Shown here one piece after another: positions 45,122-54,081 of a stretch of 64,000 nucleotides of DNA. Every line of letters begins with the position of its first letter. Position 1 is the stretch's first letter. The position numbers and the translations under genes were made by a program. The stretch comes from Desulfovibrio sp. (GTDB lineage Bacteria > Desulfobacterota > Desulfovibrionia > Desulfovibrionales > Desulfovibrionaceae). The notes below the pieces were generated by a model, which was given only the letters and a program-made list of their open reading frames with translations, was not told the DNA's origin and made no database searches. Location: positions 1 to 64,000 of the forward strand of contig NZ_JAHZCJ010000002.1 in NCBI RefSeq assembly GCF_019422935.1, in the 5' to 3' direction.

Positions 45122-47053
45122 TTAGGCGAAGCTATAGCGCATCCCTCCTTGTTTGAAAGGCTCTTCGGCGTCCGTCCGGATCAGCGCGGCGATTTCCGCT
45201 ACGGATTTGAGCCCCATATTGTCCCCATTGCGCAGGCGCACATTGGCGCCGCCCGCCTGCACTTCTTTTTCCCCCACCACCAGAATATACGGAACCTTGG
45301 CCAGTTGCGCCTCGCGCACCTTGAAGCCCAGTTTCTCGTTGCGGGTATCGGCGGTGGCGCGAATGCCCATCGCCTTGAGTTCTTCACACATTTTGAGAGT
45401 GGCTTCGTCGCCCGCTTCCGTCACGGTAAGCAGGCGGGCCTGCTCGGGCGCAAGCCATGTGGGCAGCGCACCGGCAAAGTTCTCAACGAGAATGCCGATG
45501 AACCGCTCAAGCGACCCCATGATGGCCCGGTGCACCATGACCGGGCGGTGCTTTTCGCCGTCCTGCCCCACATAGGTGAGGTCAAAACGTTCCGGCAGGG
45601 TAAAATCAACCTGTATCGTTGAGCATTGCCATTCACGGCCAATGCAGTCAAGCAGTCTCACGTCAATTTTGGGGCCGTAAAACGCGCCATCGCCCTCATT
45701 GATCTCGTAGGGCAGTCCGGCCTTTTCCACAGCCTTGGTGAGCGCGTTGGTGGCAAGCTCCCACGCTTCGTCCGTGCCGATGCTGCTCTCGGGCCGGGTG
45801 GAAACGGCAACCTTGTACTGGAAGCCGAAGAGATTCATGAGGTCGCGGATAAGGTGGATGACCTCAAGAATTTCGCCCTCAAGCTGCTCGGGCGCGCACA
45901 GAATATGCGCATCGTCCTGCGTGAACTGGCGCACGCGCAACAGCCCGTGCAGCACGCCGCTCTTTTCGTGGCGGTGCACCACGCCCAGTTCAAAATAGCG
46001 CTGGGGCAGATCGCGGTAGCTGTGCAGCTCGTTGCCGTAAATGAGCATATGCGAGATGCAGTTCATGGGCTTGACGCCGTAGGTGTCTTCCTCGATCTGC
46101 GTAAAATACATATTTTCGCGGTAGTGGTCGTAGTGGCCGGATTTCTGCCACGTTTCCACGCGCAGCAACTGCGGCCCCTGCACGATTTCGTACCCGCGCT
46201 TGAGATGTTCGCGCCGCCAGAAGTCTTCAAGAATGGTACGCACCATCATGCCTCTGGGCAACCAGAAGACCATGCCAGGGGCCACATCTTCCTTGAAGGT
46301 GAAGAGTTTCAGATCGCGCCCAAGCTTGCGGTGGTCGCGGCGTTTGGCTTCTTCAAGCTGCTTCAGGTAGGCGTCCAGAGCTTTCTGGTCGGCAAAGGCA
46401 GTGCCGTAAATACGCGAAAGCATGCGGTTCTTTTCATCACCGCGCCAATAGGCCCCGGCCACGCTCATGAGTTTTGCCGCTTTGGCAAAACCCGTGTGCG
46501 GCACGTGAGGGCCACGGCACAGATCCGTAAAATCTCCGCAGGTATAGAGCGACACCGTGTCGGCATCGATGCTTTCGATCAGCTCAACCTTGTAGGCTTC
46601 GCCCATATTGTGGAATACTTCAATGGCTTCCGCCTTGGGCAGCACCTTGCAGGTGAAGGGTTCGCGCGCATCGGCGATACGCTGCATCTCCGCTTCAATA
46701 GCGGGGAAATCTTCACTGGAAAAGGGCTTTTCCACGTCAAAGTCGTAGTAAAAGCCAGTATCAATGGAAGGGCCAATAGTGACCTTGGCAGTGGGGAAGA
46801 GACGCTTGACCGCCGCCGCCATGACGTGGGCGGTAGAATGGCGGATCATCTGCAGCCCCTCGGGCGAGTCGGCGTACACGGGCGCAAGCTCGGCGCAGCC
46901 AGCAGGCAGGGGTGCGGAAAGATCCAGCAGAGCGCCGTTATCGGCGCGCGCGGCCACAGCCGCCTTGAACTTTTTGCCGCTCAAGGCTTTTTGCAGGACA
47001 GAAGCTACGGAGTCACCGGCTTCCACCATCTGCCCTTCCACACGGACTTCCAT
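45122..47053 (-). CDS. thrS: Threonyl-tRNA synthetase
   Basis: 643 residues. Domains in order: TGS (1-60), editing domain with [16 protein letters not shown], class II catalytic core with [12 protein letters not shown] and [19 protein letters not shown], and C-terminal anticodon domain. AAGGAG lies six bases before the ATG. It heads thrS-infC-rpmI-rplT. A tRNA-Val gene and a hairpin with T-rich end lie upstream, so transcription may be attenuated. Confidence 0.97.
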   Translation of the reverse strand: MEVRVEGQMVEAGDSVASVLQKALSGKKFKAAVAARADNGALLDLSAPLPAGCAELAPVYADSPEGLQMIRHSTAHVMAAAVKRLFPTAKVTIGPSIDTGFYYDFDVEKPFSSEDFPAIEAEMQRIADAREPFTCKVLPKAEAIEVFHNMGEAYKVELIESIDADTVSLYTCGDFTDLCRGPHVPHTGFAKAAKLMSVAGAYWRGDEKNRMLSRIYGTAFADQKALDAYLKQLEEAKRRDHRKLGRDLKLFTFKEDVAPGMVFWLPRGMMVRTILEDFWRREHLKRGYEIVQGPQLLRVETWQKSGHYDHYRENMYFTQIEEDTYGVKPMNCISHMLIYGNELHSYRDLPQRYFELGVVHRHEKSGVLHGLLRVRQFTQDDAHILCAPEQLEGEILEVIHLIRDLMNLFGFQYKVAVSTRPESSIGTDEAWELATNALTKAVEKAGLPYEINEGDGAFYGPKIDVRLLDCIGREWQCSTIQVDFTLPERFDLTYVGQDGEKHRPVMVHRAIMGSLERFIGILVENFAGALPTWLAPEQARLLTVTEAGDEATLKMCEELKAMGIRATADTRNEKLGFKVREAQLAKVPYILVVGEKEVQAGGANVRLRNGDNMGLKSVAEIAALIRTDAEEPFKQGGMRYSFA

Positions 47054-47081
47054 GAAAAGCTCCTTACAAAAATACCCGGAG

Positions 47082-47118
47082 GCACATAAAACAAAGTGGG
47101 GAGGTAAACCTCCCCACT
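47082..47118 (-). terminator. Terminator or attenuator ahead of thrS
   Basis: AGTGGGGAGG (47,095-47,104) pairs perfectly with CCTCCCCACT (47,109-47,118) across TAAA, and on the minus strand the stem is followed by TTGTTTTATG. It lies between tRNA-Val and thrS. A second hairpin (GGTCGC/GCGACC) precedes it. No T-box consensus is present. Confidence 0.75.
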
Positions 47119-47215
47119 GCGCCGAATCCGGTCTTCGGGTCGCATCAAGCGACCTGTGCTATGGGCGGGGCCAAGGCCTTCCGCCGTTTAGGGGAACTAT
47201 CCCCGAAGAGTCATT

Positions 47216-47292
47216 TGGTAGGAACGAACAGACTTGAACTGTTGACCCCTTCCGTGTCAAGGAAGTGCTCTAGCCACCTGAGCTACGCTCCT
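47216..47292 (-). tRNA. tRNA-Val (GAC)
   Basis: 77 bases with encoded CCA. The acceptor AGGAGCG pairs with CGTTCCT, the T-loop is GTTCAAGTC, and the anticodon loop is CTTGACAC with anticodon GAC. It is on the same strand as and upstream of thrS, separated by 160 bases with hairpins. Confidence 0.96.
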
Positions 47293-47477
47293 ACATGAGG
47301 CAAGCGGTTATATAGCTACTCCCCATGCCGCCGTCAACACTTTTTTGACACATTGCCGCAATTTATCTCTGAAACCCTGATAGATGCGCCATGTGCCTGC
47401 GTGTGGGCAGCCGGAGAAACCATTGCAACCACGTGCATCAAATACCATTACAAAAAACGCGGGCCTCTGCAAGCATC

Positions 47478-48845
47478 TTAAATAATGCCAGCCTCACGTT
47501 GCGCCACGAGCCATTCGCTGAATGTTTCCTGCGCGCGGGCGGAATACAGGGCTTTGCGGTCTTTTTTACGCGCCCTTTCGCCCAGTTCCGGCACAAGGCC
47601 GAAGTGCGCGTTGGAGGGCTGAAAATGCTTTACCGGAGTGCGCAGATGATTGAGCAGCCCGCCGAGGGCGCTCTCAACCGGCGGATGCGGCAATTCAAGG
47701 CCACGTGCGCGGGCATTGAGCAGCAGGGCGAGCCACAGGCCGCTGGCGGCTGATTCCACATATCCCTCCACCCCTGTGATCTGCCCCGCCAGATACACGC
47801 CGGGGCGCGCCCGCAACGACAAATCCGGGGCCAGCACGTCTGGCGCGTTCACATAGGTATTGCGGTGCATGCTGCCAAAGCGCGCAAACTCCGCATTCTC
47901 CATGCCCGGCACCAGCCGGAACACGCGCGCCTGCTCGCCCTGGGTCAGCTTGGTCTGGCAGCCCACAAGGTTGCAGGTTTCGCTGTTGGCCTTTTCTGCC
48001 CGCAGTTGCAGAATGGCCCAGGGCCTGCGGCCTGTGCGCGGGTCCACAAACCCCACGGGTTTGAGGGGGCCAAAGGTCAGGGTGCGCGGGCCGCGCTCGG
48101 CCAGTGCCTCTATGGGCATGCAGCCTTCAAAATGTTTTTCCTGCTCAAACTCGTGGGCGGAGACTTTTTGCGCTTCCAGCAGGGCCGCATAAAAAACATC
48201 GTATTCATCGCGGCTCATGGGGCAGTTGAGATAGTCCCCCTCGCCGTCGGCCTCGCCGTTTTCCTGCCCATAGCGGGAGGCGCGGAACACCACGTCCATA
48301 TTAAGGGAGTGCGTCCACACAATGGGGGCGATGGCGTCATAAAAATAGCAGTGTTTTGCGCCCACGGCGTCTGCGAGCGAGGCGGAAAGCCCCTCCGAGG
48401 CCATGGGCCCGGCAGCCAGAACCACTGCCCTGCCCTCGCCCGTAAAGGGCGCGAGCACCGGGTCGTCCAGCGATCCCACCTGATGTTCCACAAGCGTGAT
48501 ATTGGCCTGCGCCGCCACGCGCTCTGTCATGGCGCGGGCAAAAGCCTCGCGGTCAACGGCCAGAGCCTTGCCAGCGGGCACGCGGTGGGCATCGGCCAGT
48601 TCCATAAAATCGCTGCCAAGGGCGCGCATTTCAGCCTTGAGCAGGCCCACACCGGATGTGAGTTCATCTGACCGCAGGGAGTTGGAGCATACAAGTTCAG
48701 CCAGATGCTCGCTGATATGGGCAGCCGACCTGTGGCCCGGCTTTTGTTCAAACAGGGTTACGGAGTGACCGGCGCGGGCCAGATGCAGGGCGCATTCGCA
48801 CCCGGCAAGGCCGCCGCCCACCACGGCTATGGACATAATCTGCAT
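47478..48845 (-). CDS. trmFO: Methylenetetrahydrofolate-tRNA (uracil-5-)-methyltransferase TrmFO
   Basis: 455 residues. FAD- and folate-dependent formation of m5U54 in tRNA. The FAD loop is VVGGGLAGCECALHLA, and the family motif HISEHLAELVCSNSLRSDEL follows. The NAPDVLAPDLSLRARPGVYLAGQITGVEGY region is typical near the C-terminus. The ATG at 48,843-48,845 has AAGGAG; a 38-codon extension is rejected. It appears monocistronic. Confidence 0.96.
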   Translation of the reverse strand: MQIMSIAVVGGGLAGCECALHLARAGHSVTLFEQKPGHRSAAHISEHLAELVCSNSLRSDELTSGVGLLKAEMRALGSDFMELADAHRVPAGKALAVDREAFARAMTERVAAQANITLVEHQVGSLDDPVLAPFTGEGRAVVLAAGPMASEGLSASLADAVGAKHCYFYDAIAPIVWTHSLNMDVVFRASRYGQENGEADGEGDYLNCPMSRDEYDVFYAALLEAQKVSAHEFEQEKHFEGCMPIEALAERGPRTLTFGPLKPVGFVDPRTGRRPWAILQLRAEKANSETCNLVGCQTKLTQGEQARVFRLVPGMENAEFARFGSMHRNTYVNAPDVLAPDLSLRARPGVYLAGQITGVEGYVESAASGLWLALLLNARARGLELPHPPVESALGGLLNHLRTPVKHFQPSNAHFGLVPELGERARKKDRKALYSARAQETFSEWLVAQREAGII

Positions 48846-48913
48846 ATAGTCTCCTTGCCGCGCAGCTTGAAAGAAATCCCGCCTGATGGCAAGCCCGCCC
48901 GTTTGTTCATAAC

Positions 48914-48941
48914 AAAAAGCGCCCCGACACGTCAGGGCGCT
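48914..48941 (-). terminator. Intrinsic terminator of the CD3324-like gene
   Basis: On the minus strand AGCGCCC pairs with GGGCGCT and is followed by TTTTT. It lies about 80 bases past the stop of the HTH gene and before trmFO. Confidence 0.85.
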
Positions 48942-49018
48942 GAAGACAAACAATACCATTCCTGCGAGATGACCATAGCAGCCGGCACAATCCCGGCCAG
49001 CCGCAGGCTCTGTTAGCC

Positions 49019-49285
49019 TCAGTTCAAGGCCGCAAGAATTTTGTAAACCGCTTTTTCGGAAAGAAAATACCGTTCCGCCAGTTGCGCAACAGACCAGCCC
49101 GCCTTGCGCCGGGCAGCCATCTCGTTATTTCGGGCAACACGCAAGGCACGGTTGGGGGCGGTTTCTCCCCAGTGTTTTCTGTTTTCTTCCTTGCGGGGAA
49201 TGTACAGATATTCCCCGTCAACATATTCCTGTATGGCCCGCAACAAGTGTTGCGGCAGAACTTTAGTCGCTTTTTTATAGCCCAT
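49019..49285 (-). CDS. CD3324-family HTH protein
   Basis: 88 residues. The opening pattern KVLPQHLLRAIQEYVDGEYL, then IPRKEENRKHWGE, and a C-terminal HTH (SVAQLAERYFLSEKAVYKIL) match the CD3324 family, known mainly from Firmicutes. Its role is not established, probably DNA binding. GGGAGG lies seven bases before the ATG at 49,283-49,285. It is monocistronic with its own terminator. Its presence outside Firmicutes could reflect transfer. Confidence 0.8.
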   Translation of the reverse strand: MGYKKATKVLPQHLLRAIQEYVDGEYLYIPRKEENRKHWGETAPNRALRVARNNEMAARRKAGWSVAQLAERYFLSEKAVYKILAALN

Positions 49286-49521
49286 GATGCTTCCTCCCGA
49301 TGAAATGTCAGGACGGAGCAAGGGCTATTGCCTAAACAATCAAGCTGTTATGCAATAGCCCCTGCTATGCATAACGGGCAGAATCCTGATAAGTATACAT
49401 CCAATAATCCTGTTGAGTGTTGATAATGCTTTTTCTGTATACACAGCAAAATGCCAAGTCAACAGGGTTGCGCCCCAATCCGGCTCTTGCCCCCAACGAA
49501 AAGCTGCGCTAGTAACAACCA

Positions 49522-50052
49522 ATGCACAACGACCAAGCACAGCAGCACGCCGCCGAAAAGGCAAACGACCTCCACGAGGGCATGGCCCCCGTGGACATTG
49601 CGTTTGTGCGCCCCGGCGCGCGTGAGCTCTACGCTCAGGGGCAGGATGATTTTCTTGCTCCTGCCACCAGCCAGTCGGCAGGTATGGATCTGCGCGCCTG
49701 CCTTGATACGCCCGAAGCGCTTATTCCCGCCGGGGGCAGGCTCAAGGTTTGCACGGGCATCAGCGTACAGCCCCGCGCGGCTGGCATTGCCGGTTTTGTT
49801 TACTCGCGCAGCGGCCTTGGCGCGCGCGACGGCATCACCGTCGCCCAGGGCGTCGGCATCATCGACCCGGACTATACCGGGGAAATTCTGGTGTTCCTTC
49901 TGAACACCTCCGGTCAGGAGCGCCGCATCCAGAACGGCGAGCGCGTGGCCCAGCTCATCTTTCAGCCCTTTGTGCGACCGCGATGGCGTGAAGTAACGGA
50001 ACTGTCTGCCACAGAGCGCGGTTCCGGCGGTTTCGGTCACACCGGGCGCTGA
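49522..50052 (+). CDS. dut: dUTP diphosphatase
   Basis: 176 residues, trimeric dUTPase. Motifs in order: SAGMDLRAC (motif 1), SRSGLGARDG (motif 2), GIIDPDYTGEI (motif 3), ERVAQLIFQP (motif 4) and ERGSGGFGHTGR (motif 5, complete). The N-terminus is 20-25 residues longer than usual and the first ATG lacks an SD; the internal ATG before APVDIAF is a possible start. It lies upstream of argD on the same strand. Confidence 0.96.
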   Translation: MHNDQAQQHAAEKANDLHEGMAPVDIAFVRPGARELYAQGQDDFLAPATSQSAGMDLRACLDTPEALIPAGGRLKVCTGISVQPRAAGIAGFVYSRSGLGARDGITVAQGVGIIDPDYTGEILVFLLNTSGQERRIQNGERVAQLIFQPFVRPRWREVTELSATERGSGGFGHTGR

Positions 50053-50126
50053 TACTCTGCGCTGGCAACCGCCAGCGACTTTCATCCATTCCACCATTCA
50101 TACGTTCACCGAGAAGGAGTTTGTCC

Positions 50127-51326
50127 ATGTCACAAGCCTTTGCCGCCGTGAAAGCCGGGGAAGAGAGCCTGCTCTGCCGTTCCTACAGCCGTTACCCGCT
50201 GGCTATCGTGCGAGGCAAGGGCGCGCGACTCTGGGACGTGGACGGCAAGGAATATGTCGATCTGCTGGCGGGCATTGCCGTAACAGCCCTTGGTCACTGC
50301 AATGATGAAATCTGCGCCGCCCTTGAGGCCCAGTCGCACAAGCTCTGGCACGTGAGCAACCTGTTTTATCAGGAAGAACAGCTTGAACTGGCTCGGCTGC
50401 TGCTCTCTACAAGCCACCACAGCAAGGCCTTTTTCTGCAATTCCGGCGCGGAAGCCAACGAGGCCTGCATAAAACTGGCTCGCCGCTACATGCGCAGCGT
50501 GAAAAAGCGTGATGCCTACGAAATCATCACCCTTGAGGGCTGCTTTCATGGCCGCACGCTGGGATCACTGGCAGCCACGGGGCGCGAGAGCCTGAGCAAT
50601 GGCTTTACGCCCCTGCCCGAAGGCTTCAAGCAGGTTCCGGCCAACGACCTTGCAGCAATGGAAGCCGCCATCACCCCCGCCACCGCCGCAGTGCTGGTTG
50701 AAGTTGTGCAGGGCGAGGGCGGCATTGTGCCCCTGCCCGCAGACTATCTGCACGGTGTTGAGGCGCTGTGCCGCAAGCACGACATCCTCTTTATGTGCGA
50801 TGAAGTGCAGGCGGGCCTGTGCCGTACCGGCAAGTTCTGGGCCTTCCAGACCTGCGGCCTCACGCCCGACATCATCAGCATGGCCAAATCGCTCGCCAAC
50901 GGCCTGCCCATGGGCGCCATGCTGGCTACGGACGAAGTTGCGCAGGGCTTTGAGGCGGGCAGCCACGCCACCACCTTTGGCGGCGGCGCGCTTGTTTCCG
51001 CTGTGGCGACCAAGACGATTGAAATCATGCTGCGCGACAAGCTGGCAGACCGCGCCAGCACGTTGGGCGAGCACATGAAGGCTCAGCTGGCAGCGCTGCA
51101 ACAGCGCGTTCCCGGCAAAATCCGCGAAGTGCGCGGCATTGGCCTCATGCTGGGCATTGAGCTGACCGTTCCCGGCAAGGATGTGTGGGAAGAACTGCTG
51201 CGCCGGGGCTTCATATGCAACCTGAGCCACGGCGTCACCCTGCGCCTCCTGCCGCCCCTGAACATTGAGCAGGCGGATCTGGACAGCTTTGTGACCACGC
51301 TTGAAGACATTTTGAAGACTTTTTAA
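50127..51326 (+). CDS. argD: Acetylornithine aminotransferase-type PLP enzyme
   Basis: 399 residues, class III aminotransferase. FFCNSGAEANEACIKLARR binds the phosphate of PLP, LMCDEVQAGLCRTGKFWA holds the cofactor aspartate, and the Schiff-base lysine is in ISMAKSLANGLPMGAML. Length and pattern fit ArgD in arginine biosynthesis; related ornithine or lysine transaminases cannot be excluded. AAGGAG lies seven bases before the ATG. Confidence 0.93.
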   Translation: MSQAFAAVKAGEESLLCRSYSRYPLAIVRGKGARLWDVDGKEYVDLLAGIAVTALGHCNDEICAALEAQSHKLWHVSNLFYQEEQLELARLLLSTSHHSKAFFCNSGAEANEACIKLARRYMRSVKKRDAYEIITLEGCFHGRTLGSLAATGRESLSNGFTPLPEGFKQVPANDLAAMEAAITPATAAVLVEVVQGEGGIVPLPADYLHGVEALCRKHDILFMCDEVQAGLCRTGKFWAFQTCGLTPDIISMAKSLANGLPMGAMLATDEVAQGFEAGSHATTFGGGALVSAVATKTIEIMLRDKLADRASTLGEHMKAQLAALQQRVPGKIREVRGIGLMLGIELTVPGKDVWEELLRRGFICNLSHGVTLRLLPPLNIEQADLDSFVTTLEDILKTF

Positions 51327-51407
51327 AAAAATCGACCTGTCCGGGTCTTTACAGAAGCACGATTGTACACTACATAGGGCTTCCTGAAAATATTCTGCAA
51401 AAATTAC

Positions 51408-51432
51408 GGCAACCCCGCTCTGCGGGGTTGCC
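51408..51432 (+). terminator. Terminator hairpin after argD
   Basis: GGCAACCCCGC (51,408-51,418) pairs perfectly with GCGGGGTTGCC (51,422-51,432) across TCT. The following T content is weak, so some readthrough into the small zinc-protein gene is possible. Confidence 0.75.
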
Positions 51433-51456
51433 GCTTGCTTTACACAAGGAGTAATC

Positions 51457-51678
51457 ATGGACGTTTTTGACCAGGCTACCGAGCTGGAGCGCCTTGACCG
51501 CGAATCAGCCCTCATGCGGGCCCGTGCCGCGGTGGATCGCGGCGGCCCGGAATGGATCAATGGCGTTGCCTGCTGCCGTGAATGCGGCGACCCCATCCCC
51601 GCCAAGCGCCTTGAAGCGCTGCCCGGCGTTGGTCTGTGTCGCGCCTGCCAGGAAGAACGCGAAGGCAGCCGCGACTAA
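51457..51678 (+). CDS. DksA/TraR-family zinc-finger protein (short form)
   Basis: 73 residues. A short N-terminal helix pair is followed by a four-cysteine zinc finger, CCRECGDPIPAKRLEALPG, then GLCRACQEE, the TraR/YbiI-type arrangement. Such proteins can enter the RNA polymerase secondary channel; short forms are common on phages and plasmids. AAGGAG lies six bases before the ATG. Confidence 0.9.
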   Translation: MDVFDQATELERLDRESALMRARAAVDRGGPEWINGVACCRECGDPIPAKRLEALPGVGLCRACQEEREGSRD

Positions 51679-52086
51679 TCTGCCCAAGCTGCCCTTGCGG
51701 CCCAGCCGCTGGCGTGTGCAGTCAGGCCTTGCGGCTTCCACACCCACCCGGCGATACATGCATCTGCAGCGCGCCCGCAACCAGGCGAGCGCGTATTGTT
51801 TGCGCTCGGCTTCTGCCCCTGCCAGCGTGACTGCACCATTTGCGCGCAATTTTCTCCCCCTCTGCAAGCCCCTCCATCTCCGCATCATTGCGACATGCCC
51901 CGTCACTCCTGTTCTGATCAGGACTTGATGCTCACTGGCTGTATCTTGCAAACAAATGGATACCCACGGCACTACGCATCCCCCCTGAAACAAAAAAACC
52001 TGTCCCGGCAAATCGCGGGGACAGGTTTTTTGAATGGTCTCTCTTGCAAGGTGGGCCGCCAGGCCCGCGCACTGCGCGAATGTCTG
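51679..52086. other. Gap between the zinc-protein gene and pitA, with a bidirectional terminator
   Basis: No gene is supportable in these 408 bases. At 51,992-52,032 AAAAAACCTGTCCC pairs with GGGACAGGTTTTTT, a strong terminator usable from both sides, stopping the convergent plus-strand zinc-protein gene and minus-strand phosphate genes. Confidence 0.75.
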
Positions 52087-53091
52087 TCAATTCCAGATAA
52101 AATGCAGCAGCCAGTAGGAAACAAACCCTACGCCCGCCGCAGCGGGCAAGGTGAGCACCCATGCGGTCACCAGATTTGCGGCCACATTCCAGCGCACTGC
52201 TGAAAGCCTTTTGGAAGACCCCACACCAAAAATGCAGGCAGATATGGTGTGCGTGGTGCTGACCGGGGCACCCATGAGGGATGCGCCGGTGATGACCAGA
52301 GCGGCGGAGCTTTCCGCAGCAAAGCCGTGCACCGGCTCCAGCTTGAAAATACGGTGTCCCATTGTCTTAACAATTTTCCAGCCGCCAACGGCGGTGCCAA
52401 GAGCCATGGCCCCGGCGCAGGAAAACTTGACCCACAGCGGCACTTCCACTGTGTCGATCTTGCCAAAAATCATCAGGGCCAGGGTGACTATGCCCATGGT
52501 CTTCTGGGCATCGTTGAGGCCGTGACTGGTGGCCATAAGCGCGGCTGACAGCAGTTGCAGACGCCGGAACGAGGCATTGACCTTACGGCGGTGTATATTT
52601 CCACAGATCCAGTAAATGATCCACATGCAGCAAAAACCCATTGCGTAGCCAGCCAGGGGCGAGGCCACAAGGGGCACCAGCACCTTGTCCCAGATGCCCT
52701 TGGCGTTCAGTGCGCTGAAGCCCGCATCTGCCACGGCGGCGCCGATAAGCCCGCCAATCAGGGCGTGAGACGACGATGAAGGGATGCCGAAATACCAGGT
52801 TATGCAGTTCCAGGTGATGGCTCCCACCAGGGCGGCAAGCACGAGCACATGGCTGCCCTCCACCACCTGCGGCAAAACAATGCCGCTTCCCAGTGTTTTT
52901 GCCACTTCAGTACCAAGCAATGCCCCGCCCAGATTGAGCAGGGCCGCTGCGCCCACCGCAAAACGCGGCGTCACCACCTTGGTGGAAACCACGGTGGCAA
53001 TGGCGTTGGCGCAGTCGTGCGCACCATTGGTGAAGTCGAACACCAGGGCCACCAGCACAATGAGCGCCAGCAGCACGGGGATATCAAACAT
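52087..53091 (-). CDS. PiT-family inorganic phosphate transporter
   Basis: 334 residues with about ten membrane helices. The two PiT signatures, FTNGAHDCANAIATVVS at the N-terminus and SHGLNDAQKTMG in the middle, are present. It imports phosphate, probably as metal-phosphate with protons or sodium. Its start overlaps the DUF47 gene stop by eight bases, a normal PiT accessory pairing. Confidence 0.95.
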   Translation of the reverse strand: MFDIPVLLALIVLVALVFDFTNGAHDCANAIATVVSTKVVTPRFAVGAAALLNLGGALLGTEVAKTLGSGIVLPQVVEGSHVLVLAALVGAITWNCITWYFGIPSSSSHALIGGLIGAAVADAGFSALNAKGIWDKVLVPLVASPLAGYAMGFCCMWIIYWICGNIHRRKVNASFRRLQLLSAALMATSHGLNDAQKTMGIVTLALMIFGKIDTVEVPLWVKFSCAGAMALGTAVGGWKIVKTMGHRIFKLEPVHGFAAESSAALVITGASLMGAPVSTTHTISACIFGVGSSKRLSAVRWNVAANLVTAWVLTLPAAAGVGFVSYWLLHFIWN

Positions 53092-53713
53092 TTTTCAGCA
53101 CCGCTTCTTCAATGGTTTCCGCCAGCGCATTTACCTGTTCAAGCAGGATGTTCATGCGCTCATAGGCCTGACTCCACTTGAGCACCCGCATGAGGGCCTT
53201 GCTGGTCAGTTCCTGATGTTCGTCCATCAGTTCCGCCAGGCCCACGGCCAGCACCATGTCGCATTCGCTACGCAGGCCGCGGAAAACACGGGTTTTGTGA
53301 CAGTCGCGCCGATTGGCGAGGCCAGCGAGCATCTCATAGGTCAGATCAAGCATGGCGCTGATGGTGCGCGCCATCTGCAAGGCGGGAAAACGGATTGAGG
53401 CAAATTCAAAAATATGTAGCCGCGTGCTCAGGCTGTGCAGGCAGTCCATGCACTCTTCCTGTTCCTGGTTGATGCGCAGGATGTCCTCGCGGTCAATGGG
53501 CGTGATGAACGTCTGGGAAAGCGCCCGGATGATCTTGCTGTGCAGCAGGTCGGCCTCTTCTTCCAGAAAGGCGATTTCCTTGTGCACGTGATCCATGTTG
53601 GAAACATCTTCCAGCATGTTTACCAACAGGGCGGACATGCGGCGCAGCAGATCATTCTGCTCGTTGAGCATGGCAAAAAACGGAGCGGATTTGGGCAGTA
53701 GAGCAGGAAACAT
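53084..53713 (-). CDS. DUF47/PhoU-like phosphate transport accessory protein
   Basis: 209 residues, all helical. Motifs EEEADLLHSKIIRALSQTF and PIDREDILRINQEQEECMD match the TIGR00153/DUF47 family found next to PiT transporters, with acidic E-x-x-x-D metal-binding sites. It probably regulates the transporter. The ATG at 53,711-53,713 has AAGGAG; a 32-codon extension is rejected. Confidence 0.93.
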   Translation of the reverse strand: MFPALLPKSAPFFAMLNEQNDLLRRMSALLVNMLEDVSNMDHVHKEIAFLEEEADLLHSKIIRALSQTFITPIDREDILRINQEQEECMDCLHSLSTRLHIFEFASIRFPALQMARTISAMLDLTYEMLAGLANRRDCHKTRVFRGLRSECDMVLAVGLAELMDEHQELTSKALMRVLKWSQAYERMNILLEQVNALAETIEEAVLKNV

Positions 53714-54081
53714 CCTTTCTCCTTGAACTGGTTGCAAGCGCGGAGCGCCACGAATGGTAGCTGTTTGCGCAGGCACTGCCTGCAGCTTCCGGGGGCGAGC
53801 TGTTACCACTTCGCCAACCCGTTTGACCCCTTCCGTTTATACCGGGCAGAACTTTGTGCCAAGAGAAAACAGGGCGTCAAATTAAACTTTTCAATGAACA
53901 AAAAAGAACTCAAATCATCGCGGTATGTTATGAGGCAACTTTTTTGCGCATTCCCGCAGCTGACGCGGCTTTTTGCGGGAAAATCACGCACTGGATTGAG
54001 TGCACAATCTATAATCCAGAAGGACTCTTCGCGCAACGATTTGCTGCATGGAAAGGAGGCAAACTTAACCTGCGGGAGACG
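53714..54081. other. Gap between the pseudouridine synthase and DUF47 genes
   Basis: No gene is supportable in these 368 bases. Two hairpins are visible: TTCCCGCA/TGCGGGAA (53,951-53,981) and CTGGATT/AATCCAG (about 53,993-54,021). Neither has a T-run on the minus strand. I see no convincing Pho-box repeat. Confidence 0.45.

Noticed and set aside
47054-47215. T-box riboswitch upstream of thrS
   Set aside because: The conserved T-box sequence is absent; only a simple terminator-like hairpin and a second stem are seen.
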